The notes beneath the pieces were generated by a model. That model worked only from the letters and a program-made list of their open reading frames with translations, did no database searches and had not been told where the DNA came from. From assembly GCF_042242105.1 (NCBI RefSeq), contig NC_092014.1, forward strand, positions 10,415,374-10,479,373: a stretch of DNA of 64,000 bases, in the 5' to 3' direction. The DNA comes from Pempheris klunzingeri (taxonomy: Eukaryota > Chordata > Actinopteri > Acropomatiformes > Pempheridae). Every line of letters begins with the position of its first letter. Positions within the stretch are counted from its first letter, which is position 1. The position numbers were made by a program, and so were the translations under genes. Below are positions 1 through 13,600 of this stretch, piece after piece.

Positions 1-838
1 TCTGGCACTTTGTACTGTAATCAAATCTGATCCTTGAAATCACAGCGAGATGTTTTACTGATGGATTTTTATTTTTGTGAATCGCTTGTGTTTGATGCGC
101 TCGAGGCAGCAGCCAAACCGAATCTGCCATATTTTGGTGTACAGGCTTTACGAAACAATCTGCTGGTGGATGTTAAGGATGATTACTGTACTTGTCCTGA
201 CAATGGTTTGAAAATCCTAAAATGCTGTTATGTAACCGGAGAGTCTGCACGTGACCGCAGAACCTCTCACTGTTATTGTCACACACAGACCGCCTAAAGA
301 CCACCAGCTTCCCCCAACAAACCAGCTCCTGCTGTTTCTTGTCACTGCAGGGCAGGGCCACTTACACAGCAGAGCATAATGACTCTGTAAACAGTAGCTT
401 AAAACAGTAGCGTGTTTGTATTTCCAGTCTGTGATTTTTTTTATCTTCACTGTCACTCAGATCATTTGCGGCAGGTTGTCCTGCACGTTTCTTACATGAC
501 AGCTGTCCGACTGTTTGAGGATTATCTGGTGCTGCTCCCACGTGGGGCAAACAGGGAGGGGATTACTAAAAAAAAACTGAGAGAGAGAGTCTGGATTTGT
601 GCAATGTCGAGCTCACCGTGTTCTTGTACAAGGTTTTCAGGCTGCAGGGAGGTGACGCTGTGAAGGCCACAGGAAAGAGGAAACCTCAGTGCTCTAATAG
701 GACACTGTTAGCCCTTAATGTCTGAGCCACAGACCTAAAGATCTGTTTTCTGAAAAAGGAATGGCTGGCGATCTTTGAAAAACCTAGAACATAATTTTTA
801 AAAACTTACAGCTGTTGTGAGGATATTTTCTGCAATAC

Positions 839-882
839 TGCAGGATGACCTCTGCTCCAGTCGGAGCAGAGGTCATCCTGCA
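839..882. repeat. Perfect inverted repeat, 20-bp arms with 4-nt loop
   Basis: The arm TGCAGGATGACCTCTGCTCC (839-858) is followed by AGTC and by its exact reverse complement (863-882). No gene or T-run is next to it. Confidence 0.95.
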
Positions 883-1641
883 TCGTTGAGAAGCAAGCAT
901 CAAAAAGTGCCAAGTGATAAAAGAGATTTCTGCACACTAAGATCTGTTCTGTATCATACCCTCATCAGAGCATACATGATACACCAATGGACAGGGCAGG
1001 TAAAAATAACTAATCCCATTCTAATCACTGGCAGTATGTAATACACCTGTGCACACCCTGCTGTTAAAGGCTCCGCCTATTGGGAGTTGTAGTTTTTAAG
1101 TACTAATGGAGTACTGAGAGGCATACACATGGAAGCTATACTTGTTACTAAAAAAATCGGACACCATACAGTTTCATAATGTAGTGGCTGGGTTTGATTT
1201 ATGGCGGCTCATACCTGATCCTTTTCAGAGGTTTTTAAGAAGAAAGCATCTCAAAATACAAAGAGAAAGCTTAAAATAAAGTGAAATGCTGCACAGATGC
1301 AGAGACGATCCAGTATCTCACAATTAAGTAGCAACAATAAAAAATGTCTGTTAAAAATAAACACTTTATGTAGCAGAGGTATGTTTTTCATCTTTTTAAC
1401 CTTTGTTAACCATTTTGTGACTCACTGGTTGGGAATCACTGTCTTAGAGCTTTTATTTTATCAGAGTTCGGATACATTTTTCGTCTTCTGGTGCAAAACA
1501 TCAGCAGCTAAAGGATGTGTTTACTGGAGTAGGACTGTCTCAGTGCTGTTGTTTCTGCAGTTGGGGGGTCTTAATCGCGAGGCAGATGGGTCAGCAGAGA
1601 CTGATTCATTATTCATGAAGAGAGGTAGATGGCCTCTTACG

Positions 1642-1799
<158 letters not shown>

Positions 1800-2069
1800 C
1801 AAACCATATTGATTGCAGAGCCTTAAAGTAGCCCTAATGGTTGTACCTCATGAAAAATGCTGTCGGAGCAAATGACTGCTCGCTCCCTGACAAGGTATGT
1901 GAACTGTGTTTATTTAGACTCAACAAGAACCGTCAACAAGAAATTCTGTTCACAGATTTACAAGTTAACTGGAGTAAATTCTTTGACATACAGCACATGT
2001 TCAGAATCCTTCATAGTATGTGTGGGGTCAAAGCAGCTCACGTCATAATAATGTCCACCACTGTTGCGG

Positions 2070-2562
2070 AGTGAAATATCTCAGCAACTTTTAGATGGGT
2101 TTTGAAGCCACTTTGTGCAGACATTCATGGTCTCCAGAGGCTGAATCTTTATGTTTTTGTTGAAGACTTTTCATGTGGTGCCACCTGAATGCTGTCGTTT
2201 ATGATTTTCAGCGATATGTCTCGACTGCTGTTGGATGGATTGCCATGAAATTTGGTGTAGATGCTTCTGTTCCCTCAGGATGAAATTGTAATGACTTTTT
2301 TTTTTTTTCCAATCCCTCATCTTTAAATCCATCATCAGGCCAAAAGTTTTAAATTTTCCATTATTTTGGCTTTTGACCAAATACCTGCAACTGATGTCAA
2401 TCTGATCCGCCTTGCTTTGTGTTTAGCATGCTAACATGCTAAGCTAACATTGTGGACATGGTAAACCTGCTAAACATCAGCTTGTTAGCTTTGTCGTTGG
2501 GAATGTGTTAGCATGTTCATGTTAGCATTTAGCTCAAAGCATCACTGTGCCTCAGTACAGCC
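2070..2562. repeat. Dispersed fish repeat, copy 1
   Basis: Contains the words TTGGATGGATTGCCATGAAA, TGACCAAATACCTGC and a series of TTAGCATG/GCTAAC motifs, ending TTTAGCTCAAAGCATCACTG. Copy 2 lies at 14095-14425 in the same orientation. I know this family as abundant in percomorph genomes but cannot give it a database name. Confidence 0.65.
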
Positions 2563-2760
2563 CATAGACTGTATTAAAGAAGTGGTCGCAGCCTCCGGGT
2601 CCGAAAAGGGAAGCCAATGTGGAAGTCCCTTAAACCTGCAGTCTTTCTAATGGCCAGCAGGGGGCGACTGCACTGGCTTCAAACAGAAGTCTGTTTGTAT
2701 TGAGGTCTTCACTTGATTTATTACCTGAGAGGTGGATCATGGCTAAACCTAACCAATCAG
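2563..2760. repeat. Possible short interspersed fish repeat
   Basis: Begins CCATAGACTGTATTAAAGAA and contains CAGCAGGGGGCGACTGCA followed by GGCTTCAAA, a combination I recognise from abundant short repeats in fish genomes. It is not matched elsewhere in the window. Confidence 0.35.
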
Positions 2761-5700
2761 GGGCAGGGACAAAAAAATTAATCAAGCTTCACTTCTGGTC
2801 CCAAAGAACAAAGATGGCAGCAAACAAAATGCTTACCTGACTTCAGAATCAGAAATTCCCGCATGTTAAATAAAAAAAACAAACAACATTTTAGTTTAGT
2901 ATGTAGTGCTTGTACGCTCCTCACAGTAATCTCAACTGGAGCTATTTTTCCTCGGTGTGAGAGGTCTCAGACAAACCGCTTGAGCAGTAGCCGTCGGCGA
3001 GCTGCACATTCTGTGTGTCGAGTATCACAACACGTTAATGCAGTTAGCTAATGGGTTTGATCTGATTAGCAGTGGCCTCCCTCAGCCTGATAACTGGGCG
3101 TGCACTGCAGCAGTGCACCGTCTCTGTATTGTTTACAGAGAGAGGCCTAGCCTATATAAAGGCAGGCTAATCCCCTTGAGTCACAGAAAGTGAAACTCAC
3201 CTTGACAACAGTTACTATGGTTAGGATGGACGGGCGACCTTAGCTGGCGAGGCTCACTGACACTGTATTAACTGAGATGTCATGTAAGGATCCCTGCGAC
3301 TACTTTGGTCTGCTGAGAAACATGCTCATTGCCTTTCTGAATAATTAATCATCCTTAAGCCAATTTGTTATTTAATATTTATTAGTTACATGTATCAAAA
3401 AGTAAATCTGCAAAAAAAAAATGCATCTCTTTACCATATTAATTCCCAAGGCAGCGCCTCTTGAACTAATTTTAGAACATCAAACCTCATTTTGAGCGGT
3501 TGCAAACATTTTCCCTCTTCCTTCTTCTCTTTGAAGCTGAACATTTTTAATTGTGTCAGGAGCTCTCGCTGCAAAGGCTGTCGGCTGAGCGTCCTCACTA
3601 AGTTGTAATTAATATGAGATAACCGAAACCCTCAGGAGGCTACAACCTGGGACACACTCGTGCCTCCAATCTGCGACGTGACGTGATCTGTAATTATAAT
3701 TACCTTTGAAGATGTGTGGGAGATTTTTTTCAATATTAATTTAAAGTGTTTCTTAATAGGAAAACTCCACATACCGTTGAGACTTTAGGCAGTATTTTAT
3801 ATGCTTCCTCTTTGTTTTATTTTTGTGAAATTATTCTTACTGAACGACTTCAAGCAAGTTTATCTTTTTTCCATCTTCTTAGAAACCAAAAACTCACGAA
3901 CATAGGTGATAGAAATGGATTAAACGGTGTGCTTTGTACTATAGCCTACTAACTTTAGCATGTCTGGTTAACCAGCTTAATACCCACAGTGGTGTTACTT
4001 TCAGTGCCAAGAGGGGCTAACAGCACTATATTGGGGCTTACTAGTTACATTCCCAGCCACTGTGTGGGAGCTGATCCAGGATTATAATTCATCAAACTAA
4101 ATACAACTATGTTATAGTGTAGTTTTAGTTCTGAATTTCGTAAACAAATCAACAAAATGGAAGTGTAAGACATGCTGCTAAGTGCCTGAGCTTTAACCGT
4201 ATGCAGAGCTGTCTCTCGGTAATGTGATCATCATGTGTTGTGTGCACTACAACCTCCATCCAGCATGTCTTGAGGCTTACCGTAAGTCAATGAAGGAATT
4301 GATTTGGTTTCCAGCTCATCAAACCCAGCCGATGTGTGTTGTTGTGCTCCAGACGTTTGTGAGTACGTGTGTTTGTCTGCAAGATCGCATTCTTTGTGCA
4401 TGTTATCACCGTCGTAGCTGTATGTGTGAAAACTGATTCAATATATACCAGATTTTAACTTCCATGTGATTCTCGGTCTTAAGAGCGAGTAAAGTGCATT
4501 TTTCCTGCGTGTTTCTTTGATGTGAATTCAGGCATTATTGGCTGTACAAATGATCCTTCGCTGCCAAAGTTGATGTAAGCAAGCAAGGCTGTGATTTTAC
4601 TGAACGGGAACTGTTTCAAACAGATGTGTTAATGTAGATTTTGGAGTGAATCAGACATGAGAGAACAAGGTGCACCGCACAGGCATGCAAACGTGAGTCA
4701 TGTGAGATTTAAACGAACTGGAGGTGAGATCACCATCACACAATGTACTTTAATCGTCCATGTGAGGAAATGTGGCTCTTTATTTGAAACCACAGGCATC
4801 TGCAACATAGTTTTAAAATGACTATTTATCATCTTATCAAATACTTTGCTCCCCACATCACCTCCTGTCTGCTGATCGCCATCACCTTTCTGTGTTTGAT
4901 CTGCCTGAACGGATCACAGTTTAGTCGGTCATCACCTCTGACGTGTGCAATTACAAGTGCACAGTGACTACACCAGGAGGGACTTCGTTTTTCCAAAGTT
5001 TGTTTCCAGCTACTGTGAAAAAGGTTTCTCAGGTTATGCCTGACAAAGATGTGACCCAGTGACCGTATCAGTGGACTTAGTCACACCTTGACCTGTTGAA
5101 ACACATGAGCAGATTATGATCTGATCTGAAACTTGATCAAGCGTGTTGTATTTTCAATTTACGTGTTTGTGTTATTGTCGCTCTGAACATACCTTTATTC
5201 TCACAGTTGGTTTCTTTTTCCAGTTCCTTAGAGCATAGGTGAGCTGAGGTTGGATGTGATTTTATATTGCATATATTTTAGAAATATATTCATATATTTG
5301 AATAAATGTAGGGATTAGACACTTTACGAAATGTCAATAGATCAATGAATCAAATAACAAATGGGGAATTTTTGGTGAATTTAATACCTAAAGCCTCGGG
5401 GAGATTCATGACACGATGCAAATTTTCAGCATATCCAATATTTTCACCTTTGTGAAGGCTGATAAAACCACTCTCTACCATCCTCTTCCCTCTGAATGGA
5501 AATAAGTTTTATCAATAAGTACGCATGTTTCTCATTAGTTCAGAGATGAGGCTCTCCCACTGGATTGACACTGAACTCAAGAGCAAGAGACGCTTATTCA
5601 CACTTTGGTTTTGGTTCACTGGCTTGTTTGCTCTGTGAGCATCACCCTCTTTTTCTTTTCTTCCATCTGTTCGTCGACATGTTGTTTTGCTGTTTGACTG

Positions 5701-5849
5701 AATCTTTGCTCACCTGAATCCTAACAGTCTCGCCAGCATCCGAGCACTCTTGCTTGTCTTTTGTTCCCAACTGTATCAGGTTCCCAGGGTCGGCCCCACA
5801 GTTTGGGCCTAAAACTGGCCTGATTTAATCTGACAGTGCTGCCATGTAA

Positions 5850-6535
5850 CTAAGTGCATAAGTACATTTACTCAGGTACTGTACTAAAGTACAAATCTAA
5901 GGTACTTGGACCTCTAAGAGGAAAACACTCGACTTTTTTCTCCACTACATTTGTCTGACAGCTTTACTTTTCAGATTGCTACTATTATCATTATGATACA
6001 GATTATTATACTCTTCTTGTCTAGGTAATATGTAAAGTATTTTTTAATGAACTGAAGGATTTAGTGTTCCCTTTTTGGCTGGAAAACAATTCTCCTCCTT
6101 TTTAAGCTAAATAAACTATTTAAAACCCACCTCGGATCAGCTGGTAAATGCGTCGTCACAACGCTGAACACGGGCTGTGTTTCTGAGCTCATGAAAAGTA
6201 AGATGAGATATTCCTAAAATAAGATATTCCTTTATTAGTCCCACGACAGAGGAAACTTACAGTTGACTCTTTAAAACAAACATGATGATTTTATAGACTG
6301 TGACGCAGTAGTAGTAGTTAAAATTAGCTCAGTCTTAAACATCAACAGCAGCAAAATGCAACACACACATGAAGGAAGCAGCAATATGAATCCAAAGACA
6401 TCAGATATACAATAATAAAACATGGAGAGGGACCACTTTACTGCACTATGAGTACTTTTTGCTGATAATTCATAGTAGTAGTAGTTTCTTAAGTTTTACT
6501 TAAGTAAAGAATCTGAATACTTCTTCCACCGCTGA
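5850..6535. repeat. Dispersed fish repeat with AGTAC-rich ends, copy 1
   Basis: Begins TAAGTGCATAAGTACATTTA with AGTACTGTACTAAAGTAC-like words and CTCCACTACATTTGTCTGAC, and ends AGTAAAGAATCTGAATACTT followed by CTTCCACC. About 6216-6420 looks like a second repeat (ATTCCTTTATTAGTCCCAC) inserted in it. Related, mostly reverse copies lie near 20715-21335, 27290-27395 and 46165-46615. Confidence 0.6.
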
Positions 6536-8192
6536 TCCCTGACTGTACGCAAATGCACACTGTATTGTCAAATAAGTTGCATTTACATTTTTCATCACAA
6601 CCAACACTGAGCAGCATTGGCTCAGCAGATGCACTCTTTTTATATATAAGCTATCACTGCATAGGTCGGACCAGGAAACTGACATCACAGTTTGCAACTG
6701 AGCGCCTTTTAAAGTAGAAAGAAATCTAAATTTACAAGTTTAACATTCACAAAAGTAATACTGTTTCCATTCAAATCATTTTTCCTTAAAGGTTGAACTT
6801 AGTTTCATGCTCAGTCACCCACATTATCCCCAAATTGAGTATTGATTCATATAAATAGCACATTCAGTACAAAGTGGAACATTTTGAAATGTTTTGACTT
6901 TGACCTTGTTGGATCTTTGACTTGCAGTATCTTTCCTGTTTGTCTGTGCAGGCGTGGCTCCTCATTTGCGCAGTAAAGCAACAAAACCACAACATGCAAA
7001 TGAACAAGCTGAAGTAGCCTGACCTTTTTCTTTCCTCATGTGCTGCTCAGTACTCTCATATTACTGCCATACCAAGCTACAGCAGGAAGGTGTTGGCCTC
7101 ACCAGTCATTTAGACAGTAATTTGCTTTCTGAATGAGCTGTGTAAATTAATCTGTCTTTAATGGAGGTTTCTGTGTGCACTGGACTCCAATAGCTCCATG
7201 TGATTTATTCAGCCGCTGACTGCACCTGTTCAGCTGAGTGTATCCTCGAATGGGACTGCAGTGTTTGCTCAGTTGGTGAACACTTGACCATTTAAAGCTC
7301 ATAGTGAAAACACTCAGCTCGAGCTCCAAAAGCCTTAAACCCCATTACAGCAGCATAGGCCCCAAACTGAAACAGTGGATTGTACTTGGCGCTGAAACCA
7401 GGTGTTTTCCAGTCAAAACAGTCAGACGGTTAATAAGGAATGACAAAGTGAGGAAGGGAAGGTCATTCAGTCTCTCTGTAGTGTCAAAGGCTCTGGCCCA
7501 TTTTCTCACAGCAGCCAGCTATTAGCCTACGACTGTGTGATCTGTGATCAGAGAGCGAGCCTTGTGGTTGGAGCTCTTTGGGAAGAGTCACAAGCTTTTA
7601 GGACTCATGCCCTGTCCTTATTGATAATTGCTACAACTCACACACACACACTCGCACTAGAAATGCCAAGGTTTAATCCAGAGCCAAGAACTAAATGAGA
7701 GGAACAGTAAGCTGCCAGCAAAGTGTCTATGAATCCAAGTTATCTGTCTGCACTGATAAGAGGAGTATAAACACAGTGACATTGGCCCATCAGTCTGTCT
7801 GCCTGATATCTCTGACACACCTCTGGCACAGTCATACTGGCTATCAAACGCTTAATCGGTCAGCTGGGCGTGTGTGCTTGGTCACATTATACCAACCTGT
7901 AGTACTTGTTATTTCAGGTTGTAGCAGTATTCTTACTATTCTTTTCTGTTCTTCAGAATAGCTGGTTTAATTTGACATATGAATGTGTGTTGATGTTGGG
8001 TGTGTGTGTTAAATGTTGCGTCACACTGCTGCCTTTGATGGGCCAACCGCTTCCCGCATCTGTACGAGTGTGTGTGTCCTGCTTCTTATCTCAGCGATGG
8101 TGTGTGACCGTTGGACTTTGTTGTGTATTTTGGGGAGATGTGTTTGTTGCCAGCTTTATCAGTAGTGTATATGTATGTGTGGATTTGTGTGC

Positions 8193-8227
<35 letters not shown>

Positions 8228-8464
8228 GGGGGGTCACGTACATTTTTTTTTTTTATGCACTAAACACAATTTTGAGCTACAACCACTTGGACAAAACATA
8301 TTTGGCTTTGTTTGTTTTTACATACAAAGCTTCATGTTACAAAATCTGCTGGCCTTAGAAATTTTTTTACTGTGAATGTTGATTTCAGTTTCAGGTGGTT
8401 TAAATATATTTTTTTAATGACTTTTATTTCTTTTTAAGCATTTTTACACCGTTACCTTTACTCA

Positions 8465-8700
8465 CATAAAGATATTCATTAATTAAACCTTTATTTATTC
8501 AGGGTGGTCCAATGCAATTCACTCTCCCAAAGGCAAAAACATAAAACTTACAAGACTGCAAATTAAGGATGAGGATACAGCTGAAAACGGTAAACTAAAC
8601 ACTAAACCAGCATTAAAAACAGCTGAAACACAACAGTACGGGATAAAATCCAAGTTTACCTTAAAGATCTGCACCTCACTAAGATCTAACCGATGCAGGT
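8465..8700. repeat. Possible diverged dispersed repeat
   Basis: AACCTTTATTTATTCAGGGTGGTCC followed by a purine-rich stretch resembles the start of a common fish repeat (CCTTTATTTAACCAGGG...). Only the first part is clear. Confidence 0.35.
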
Positions 8701-9959
8701 GCAGGAATAATTATGACAATCTGAATGTTTTACCACTGGTGTGCAGGCATGCACGTTTGCAATAACAGCGATTGATCAGCCCCTCGACTGCAGCCCTGTT
8801 TGACCGTGTGAAGGCCGGCTTTTTTCACCCTGTCCTCTCATCGACCCGTTAGCCTCTCCTAGCCTCTAGCGCTAAAGTGGCATTACATAATGTTTCAGTT
8901 TGACTCGGAGTGATTGCCGAAGCCATGTGAATGGTTGAATGGGTTTTGTAGCAGCTGGGCGTCCTGCCAAACAATCCAGCCAATCTAATTCTGAGTGCAG
9001 GACGTAGCTCTTTGCGTTTACTCTAAGGGTCTGAGGGACTTTGCAGAGGGACGGTCAGAAATTATAAGAAGTGGAAATATTAGTTTGGCATGAGTGAAGT
9101 GGCAAACATCTGACCCTCACTCATACACAGTTCAACTTTCGAATGAATGAATGAAGAAATACAGTGAATTTGCATTTTTAAATCTATAAAACAGCTGTTA
9201 GACAGTAAATCAAAGAAGAAGAAAAAACCTTTTTGGGCCTGAAAATGTGCCCCAACTTTAGGAAAATGTCTCATCAGATCAGAGACACTATAGAGGTGAC
9301 TGGAGGGGAGAAAAAGGGATGACATGCGGTAAATGTCCCAGGCCGGACTCATACCTGAGATGTTGTGTTTTTGTGTAAGGGGCATTCCAGCAATTTATGT
9401 GTCAGTTTACGTGTTTTGTTCTTTGCGCAGAATCATCAGTACTGAAAATAATCATTAATTGCAGCCCTACTTGCAGAAATCCCAGAATACTAAATTGCTG
9501 GAGTAGCTCTTTAGCACAGGTAGAGAGCCATGTGAATGACCTGTTTTCTTGTACTTTTGATGAATTCATTCCTCTACTGCACTTTTATTTTGTCTAGTAA
9601 ATATGGGGCAACTTATAACTGCACAGTTCCAGCACTGAAACTACACGCTTCTATTCTGAGCTGTTCAAATGCATTTCTTTACCATATAGACAGAACATCT
9701 GATTGACTCTGAAACTTTGAAACTGAAAACTTGGAAATACTTCATCAGGCTTTTTCTAAGACCAGAGATTTACAACTAAGGACAGATACACAGATTTGAT
9801 GAGTATAATATGTGCTAATCAGCTGCAAATTTGGTGAATTGACAAATCTGACAAGTAGGTAATTCATTATTGAGCAACAAGGGTGAGGAGGAGCATTGTC
9901 TTAAAGATCAGGGGAGAAATCCTGATTGAGCAAACACTGTGGAGGAGTGACAGGAGGGA

Positions 9960-10384
9960 GCGGCGGGAAGAGAGGAGTGTGATTACCTGCTCGCTCCCTC
10001 TCTCTCCCTCCCTCTCTCTCTCCTTGTAGTCACCTCCCTCTCTGGGAGTGTACACACTCCTGCGCTCTCCCCCTGCTTGTTCACACACGCACTCGGCTTC
10101 ATGCTGCACACACACCCACCGTCTCCTCTGACTGTCTGTGCGGACTGTGCACATCCAAGAAGAAGAGGCAGCTCGGTTGGGACAGGATAGTAAGGTTTGG
10201 CCAGGCTACTGTGTGTGTGTGTGTGTGTGTGTGTGCTTAGAAGAAGAAGCAGTGCTGATCCATGTGCTTGAGGTAATGCAAGACAAGTGATTTCTCTGGG
10301 GGACTCACACACAGAGACACAATTTTTTCCTCACTCAAGGACCCGCTGCTCCTTCTCGTGCCAGTGACGACTCACTCGTCAGGG
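9960..10384 (+). promoter_or_regulatory. Possible coro2a promoter and non-coding first exon
   Basis: A CT-rich tract (about 9988-10024), a (GT)12 run near 10211-10234 and a good donor-like word (CAGG then GTGAGTG at about 10380-10389) lie 6.4 kb before the first coding exon of coro2a, which itself begins at a splice acceptor. No convincing ORF lies here. This is inference from position and the donor word; transcript data would settle it. Confidence 0.25.
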
Positions 10385-10586
10385 TGAGTGTTGCTGAACT
10401 CCCAGTTTGACTTTCTCACACTCCCTCCTGCTCAGTTGAACCCTCGTTCTCTCTCTTCCGTGTTGTCTCTCCCTTGACTTCTTTCATGTCCTGCTCCCTC
10501 AGATCTGTCTCTGCAATTTGGCATTCGGTTATTGATCTTTTACTTTTTAGACCTCTGTCCACAAATGTGTCTGTGCGCTAGCGTGC

Positions 10587-10620
<34 letters not shown>

Positions 10621-13600
10621 GTGTGTGAGCTCACTTTTTCCCCTGAGGATTCAAAGTCAGAGTACATGTGCATGAAACGGGCTTGAACAAGATGAAAAAG
10701 AAATCTTTCTTCCAGCCAGCTCTTTGCCTCCTCTGAATCCGTGCATATTTGAAAAACTATTTTTAAAAAACTTTCCCTGCACAGCACAGATTTATCTCAC
10801 AGCAGACTCGCACTCCTTTCAGGTAATTATCCTATTGCTCAAACTTGGACAAGTAGCCGCTCATTCGCTGCCATAAGCGTGGAAGTAAAATGTCCATACG
10901 AATGTCAATATGAAACTCAAGCTGTTCCACAACAGTGAAAATGACATCACCATCTACCGTCCCAGTCAAGTCATCTCTAGCCACAGATGGCTATTTATGG
11001 TGGCGTCCACCCTTCAAAACACTACCATTCACTGAAATATGTGCCTTGTGGTTTGAATTGCAGTCTGTTTGAGGTCTTTTCATTAAGCCTGGTATCCTGT
11101 TTCTCACGTCAAGGTTTATGAACCTATGAGCATGCAGTGCTTTTTTGTTAGAGCTCGAACATCAATGTTTTTTGTGTACTGGCCAAACTCTGTCTGCAGC
11201 ATCGAGTATCAAAAAGTTGCCTCTGAATGCTTGGTCAGATCACCAGGCTTGATTACTTTTTTTTTTTTATCAGATGCGTCTCGTCTCATTTTAATTGGAA
11301 AACTTTTCAAACTTTAGCAAAGGTCTGTATTTAACACTGATGCACTGACCAGAGTATATTTATATCATAGGTCAATAAGGTGTTATTGTGCAAAATGCTA
11401 ATTGTATAAGTGAATCCATGGTTTGCATCTTATCGTCTCTTAAATGATACATGGATGTTCTTTAGCAGGCTACTAATGGACATGGGAAATGTGTTCTCTC
11501 GTCGGTGGGGAGATAATAGAAAGCTCTCATGGTGAACCAGTGACTTAATGTGTTACCTGCTCCCCATTAAGCTTCAATAGATGGCTTACGTTCGGCCAGG
11601 TAGGCCTAGTTTATTTGAAAAAGAAAAAGTACATTTATCACCAAAGCTGACTGGTGTAAACATCTGTCACAGTTTATAGACCCACTTTCTGGTTTCAGCT
11701 TTGACTTTCCATATTTACTGATAGCTGTGCAGGCACATAGTTTTCTGTGTCTGATAGTCCAGTGGGACAAGAAACATAAGAAATGAGACTGTTTAAATGA
11801 CTTATGTTGGCATTTTCAGTCTTATTTTGTCCTTGGAATAAATAATAAAAAAAAATACTCTGATTGCTCAGCTACCATATCGACAGTGAGATACAGATGA
11901 AAGGGGCAGAGAAAATCAGAGCACACCTGATTAGAAACTCATTGGTTCTCCGAAACAACCAATATTTCTGCAATGTTTTCAAAATACATAATGTGAGATT
12001 GTACAGCAATGTTTTTCTCACAAGTGAACTGGATTTACTTAAATTATCCACACCCAGCCCATCATGCTCCTGTACGTGTTAATGATTAATTCACTTCATG
12101 GATTCGTACACCAATAAAACGACCCCCAAGAATGAAGGACTATTGTGAGCTAATCTGTAGATTTGAATGCACAAACGTGGATGCCAGGGCTTCTAAAAGT
12201 GCTTTAAAGCATAACTGAGTTGCATATTACACTAAAAGATATGTTGGACTGATAAACAAGCATTAACGCTGGTTTTGACAAAACGGAAACGAAGATGTGT
12301 TTTTTCTTTTTTTGCTCGTGGGCTCGTACGTGACTGTGTGTGTCTCTGCACAAACAAACACACCCTCTTGTAGACGTCATACGAAGTTCAGTTTTCGTTC
12401 CAGTTTCGCAGAACAATTTTACAGCTCATGTATAAGCTGAGGGACACTCGGCCACTGCCCGTCTTATCCTTATACACTCATTCACGTGCGCTATATAGCA
12501 ATGAAGCAGCTATTGGATTACCAGTGTGGCTGTTATCCTATTACAAGACAGAGGTTGTAAGCTGTCAACTGTGTGTGATATCAAACGGTCTAAACCAAGG
12601 GAAGTGTGTCTCACTTGCTCAGACACACACAATGAATATATGTGTACACACGTATTGTTAACATGCTGCCATAGCATGTGTTCACACCTGTACATTCCTC
12701 GTCTTGAATTTCACTTGCAGCGTTTACAAAACATTACATCTTCAGATTGAGAGGGCAGGGCCGGTGCACGCTTGGTTTTTATAAGGAGTGGGTTTTTGCA
12801 TTCGGCTTGGGGTCAGGATGCCATCACTGTTTGGGCAGGACAGGGCCAAAAGTCCTTGTAGATAAATGGTTGGAGGTATTGATAGGTGACAGGTGAGAGC
12901 GTTAGGATTAGCAGATTTTGACTGCAAATTATCTTTCTGCTCGTAGCTTTAGGCCCAACGCTGCAAAGTAACCGATATCTTGACACCAGCAAGTAAACTT
13001 TGAACTCCCCCTCCTCCAGCACAGAGCCTTGGCAAGCCGAAGAGAGGAGTGGCTGCTAGTGTACGCGTTTATGAGTTATGAGGTGCTTAAAAAACAGCCT
13101 GTAGGTGAGGAATAGGTGAACACGTATGCTTTGCACATCTATATACAAGCACAGACTCACACAAGAACTCTGGCTGAGCAAACCAGATGTACAATATATC
13201 TTTTTTTTAAAAGTCATATCTGTGTTTTCAGTTTAGTTTTATGACTGTTTTTACAGCCCCCCTATTGCAGTTGCTGCTGTGACTCACTGGTCACGAACTG
13301 AAATAAATTTCCCACTGACAAAAAGGACTGCATCTCCTTTTTTCATATTTCACCAGACATAAAGGCTGTCAAAGAAGCTTTGTGAATAAAACCGATTTTC
13401 TGCTGTCAGTGAACGTGCCTGGCTGTCTTTTGATCAGCAAGAAGCCAGAGTAAAAATAGCCTGAATAGTGTTTTCGTCATCAGTTCTGCGAGCACCCGAG
13501 ACAGGCCGCCCACCATGCAGCCTGCAGTGTACCTGCTGCAAGACACAGCTTAAAGGAAGCTGCCACTGGCCTGATTACAACCTGCTTTAGATGTGACAAG

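Noticed and set aside
839-882. MicroRNA precursor or intrinsic terminator
   Set aside because: The stem is too short and its loop too small for a pre-miRNA, there is no T-run, and intrinsic terminators do not apply to this genome.
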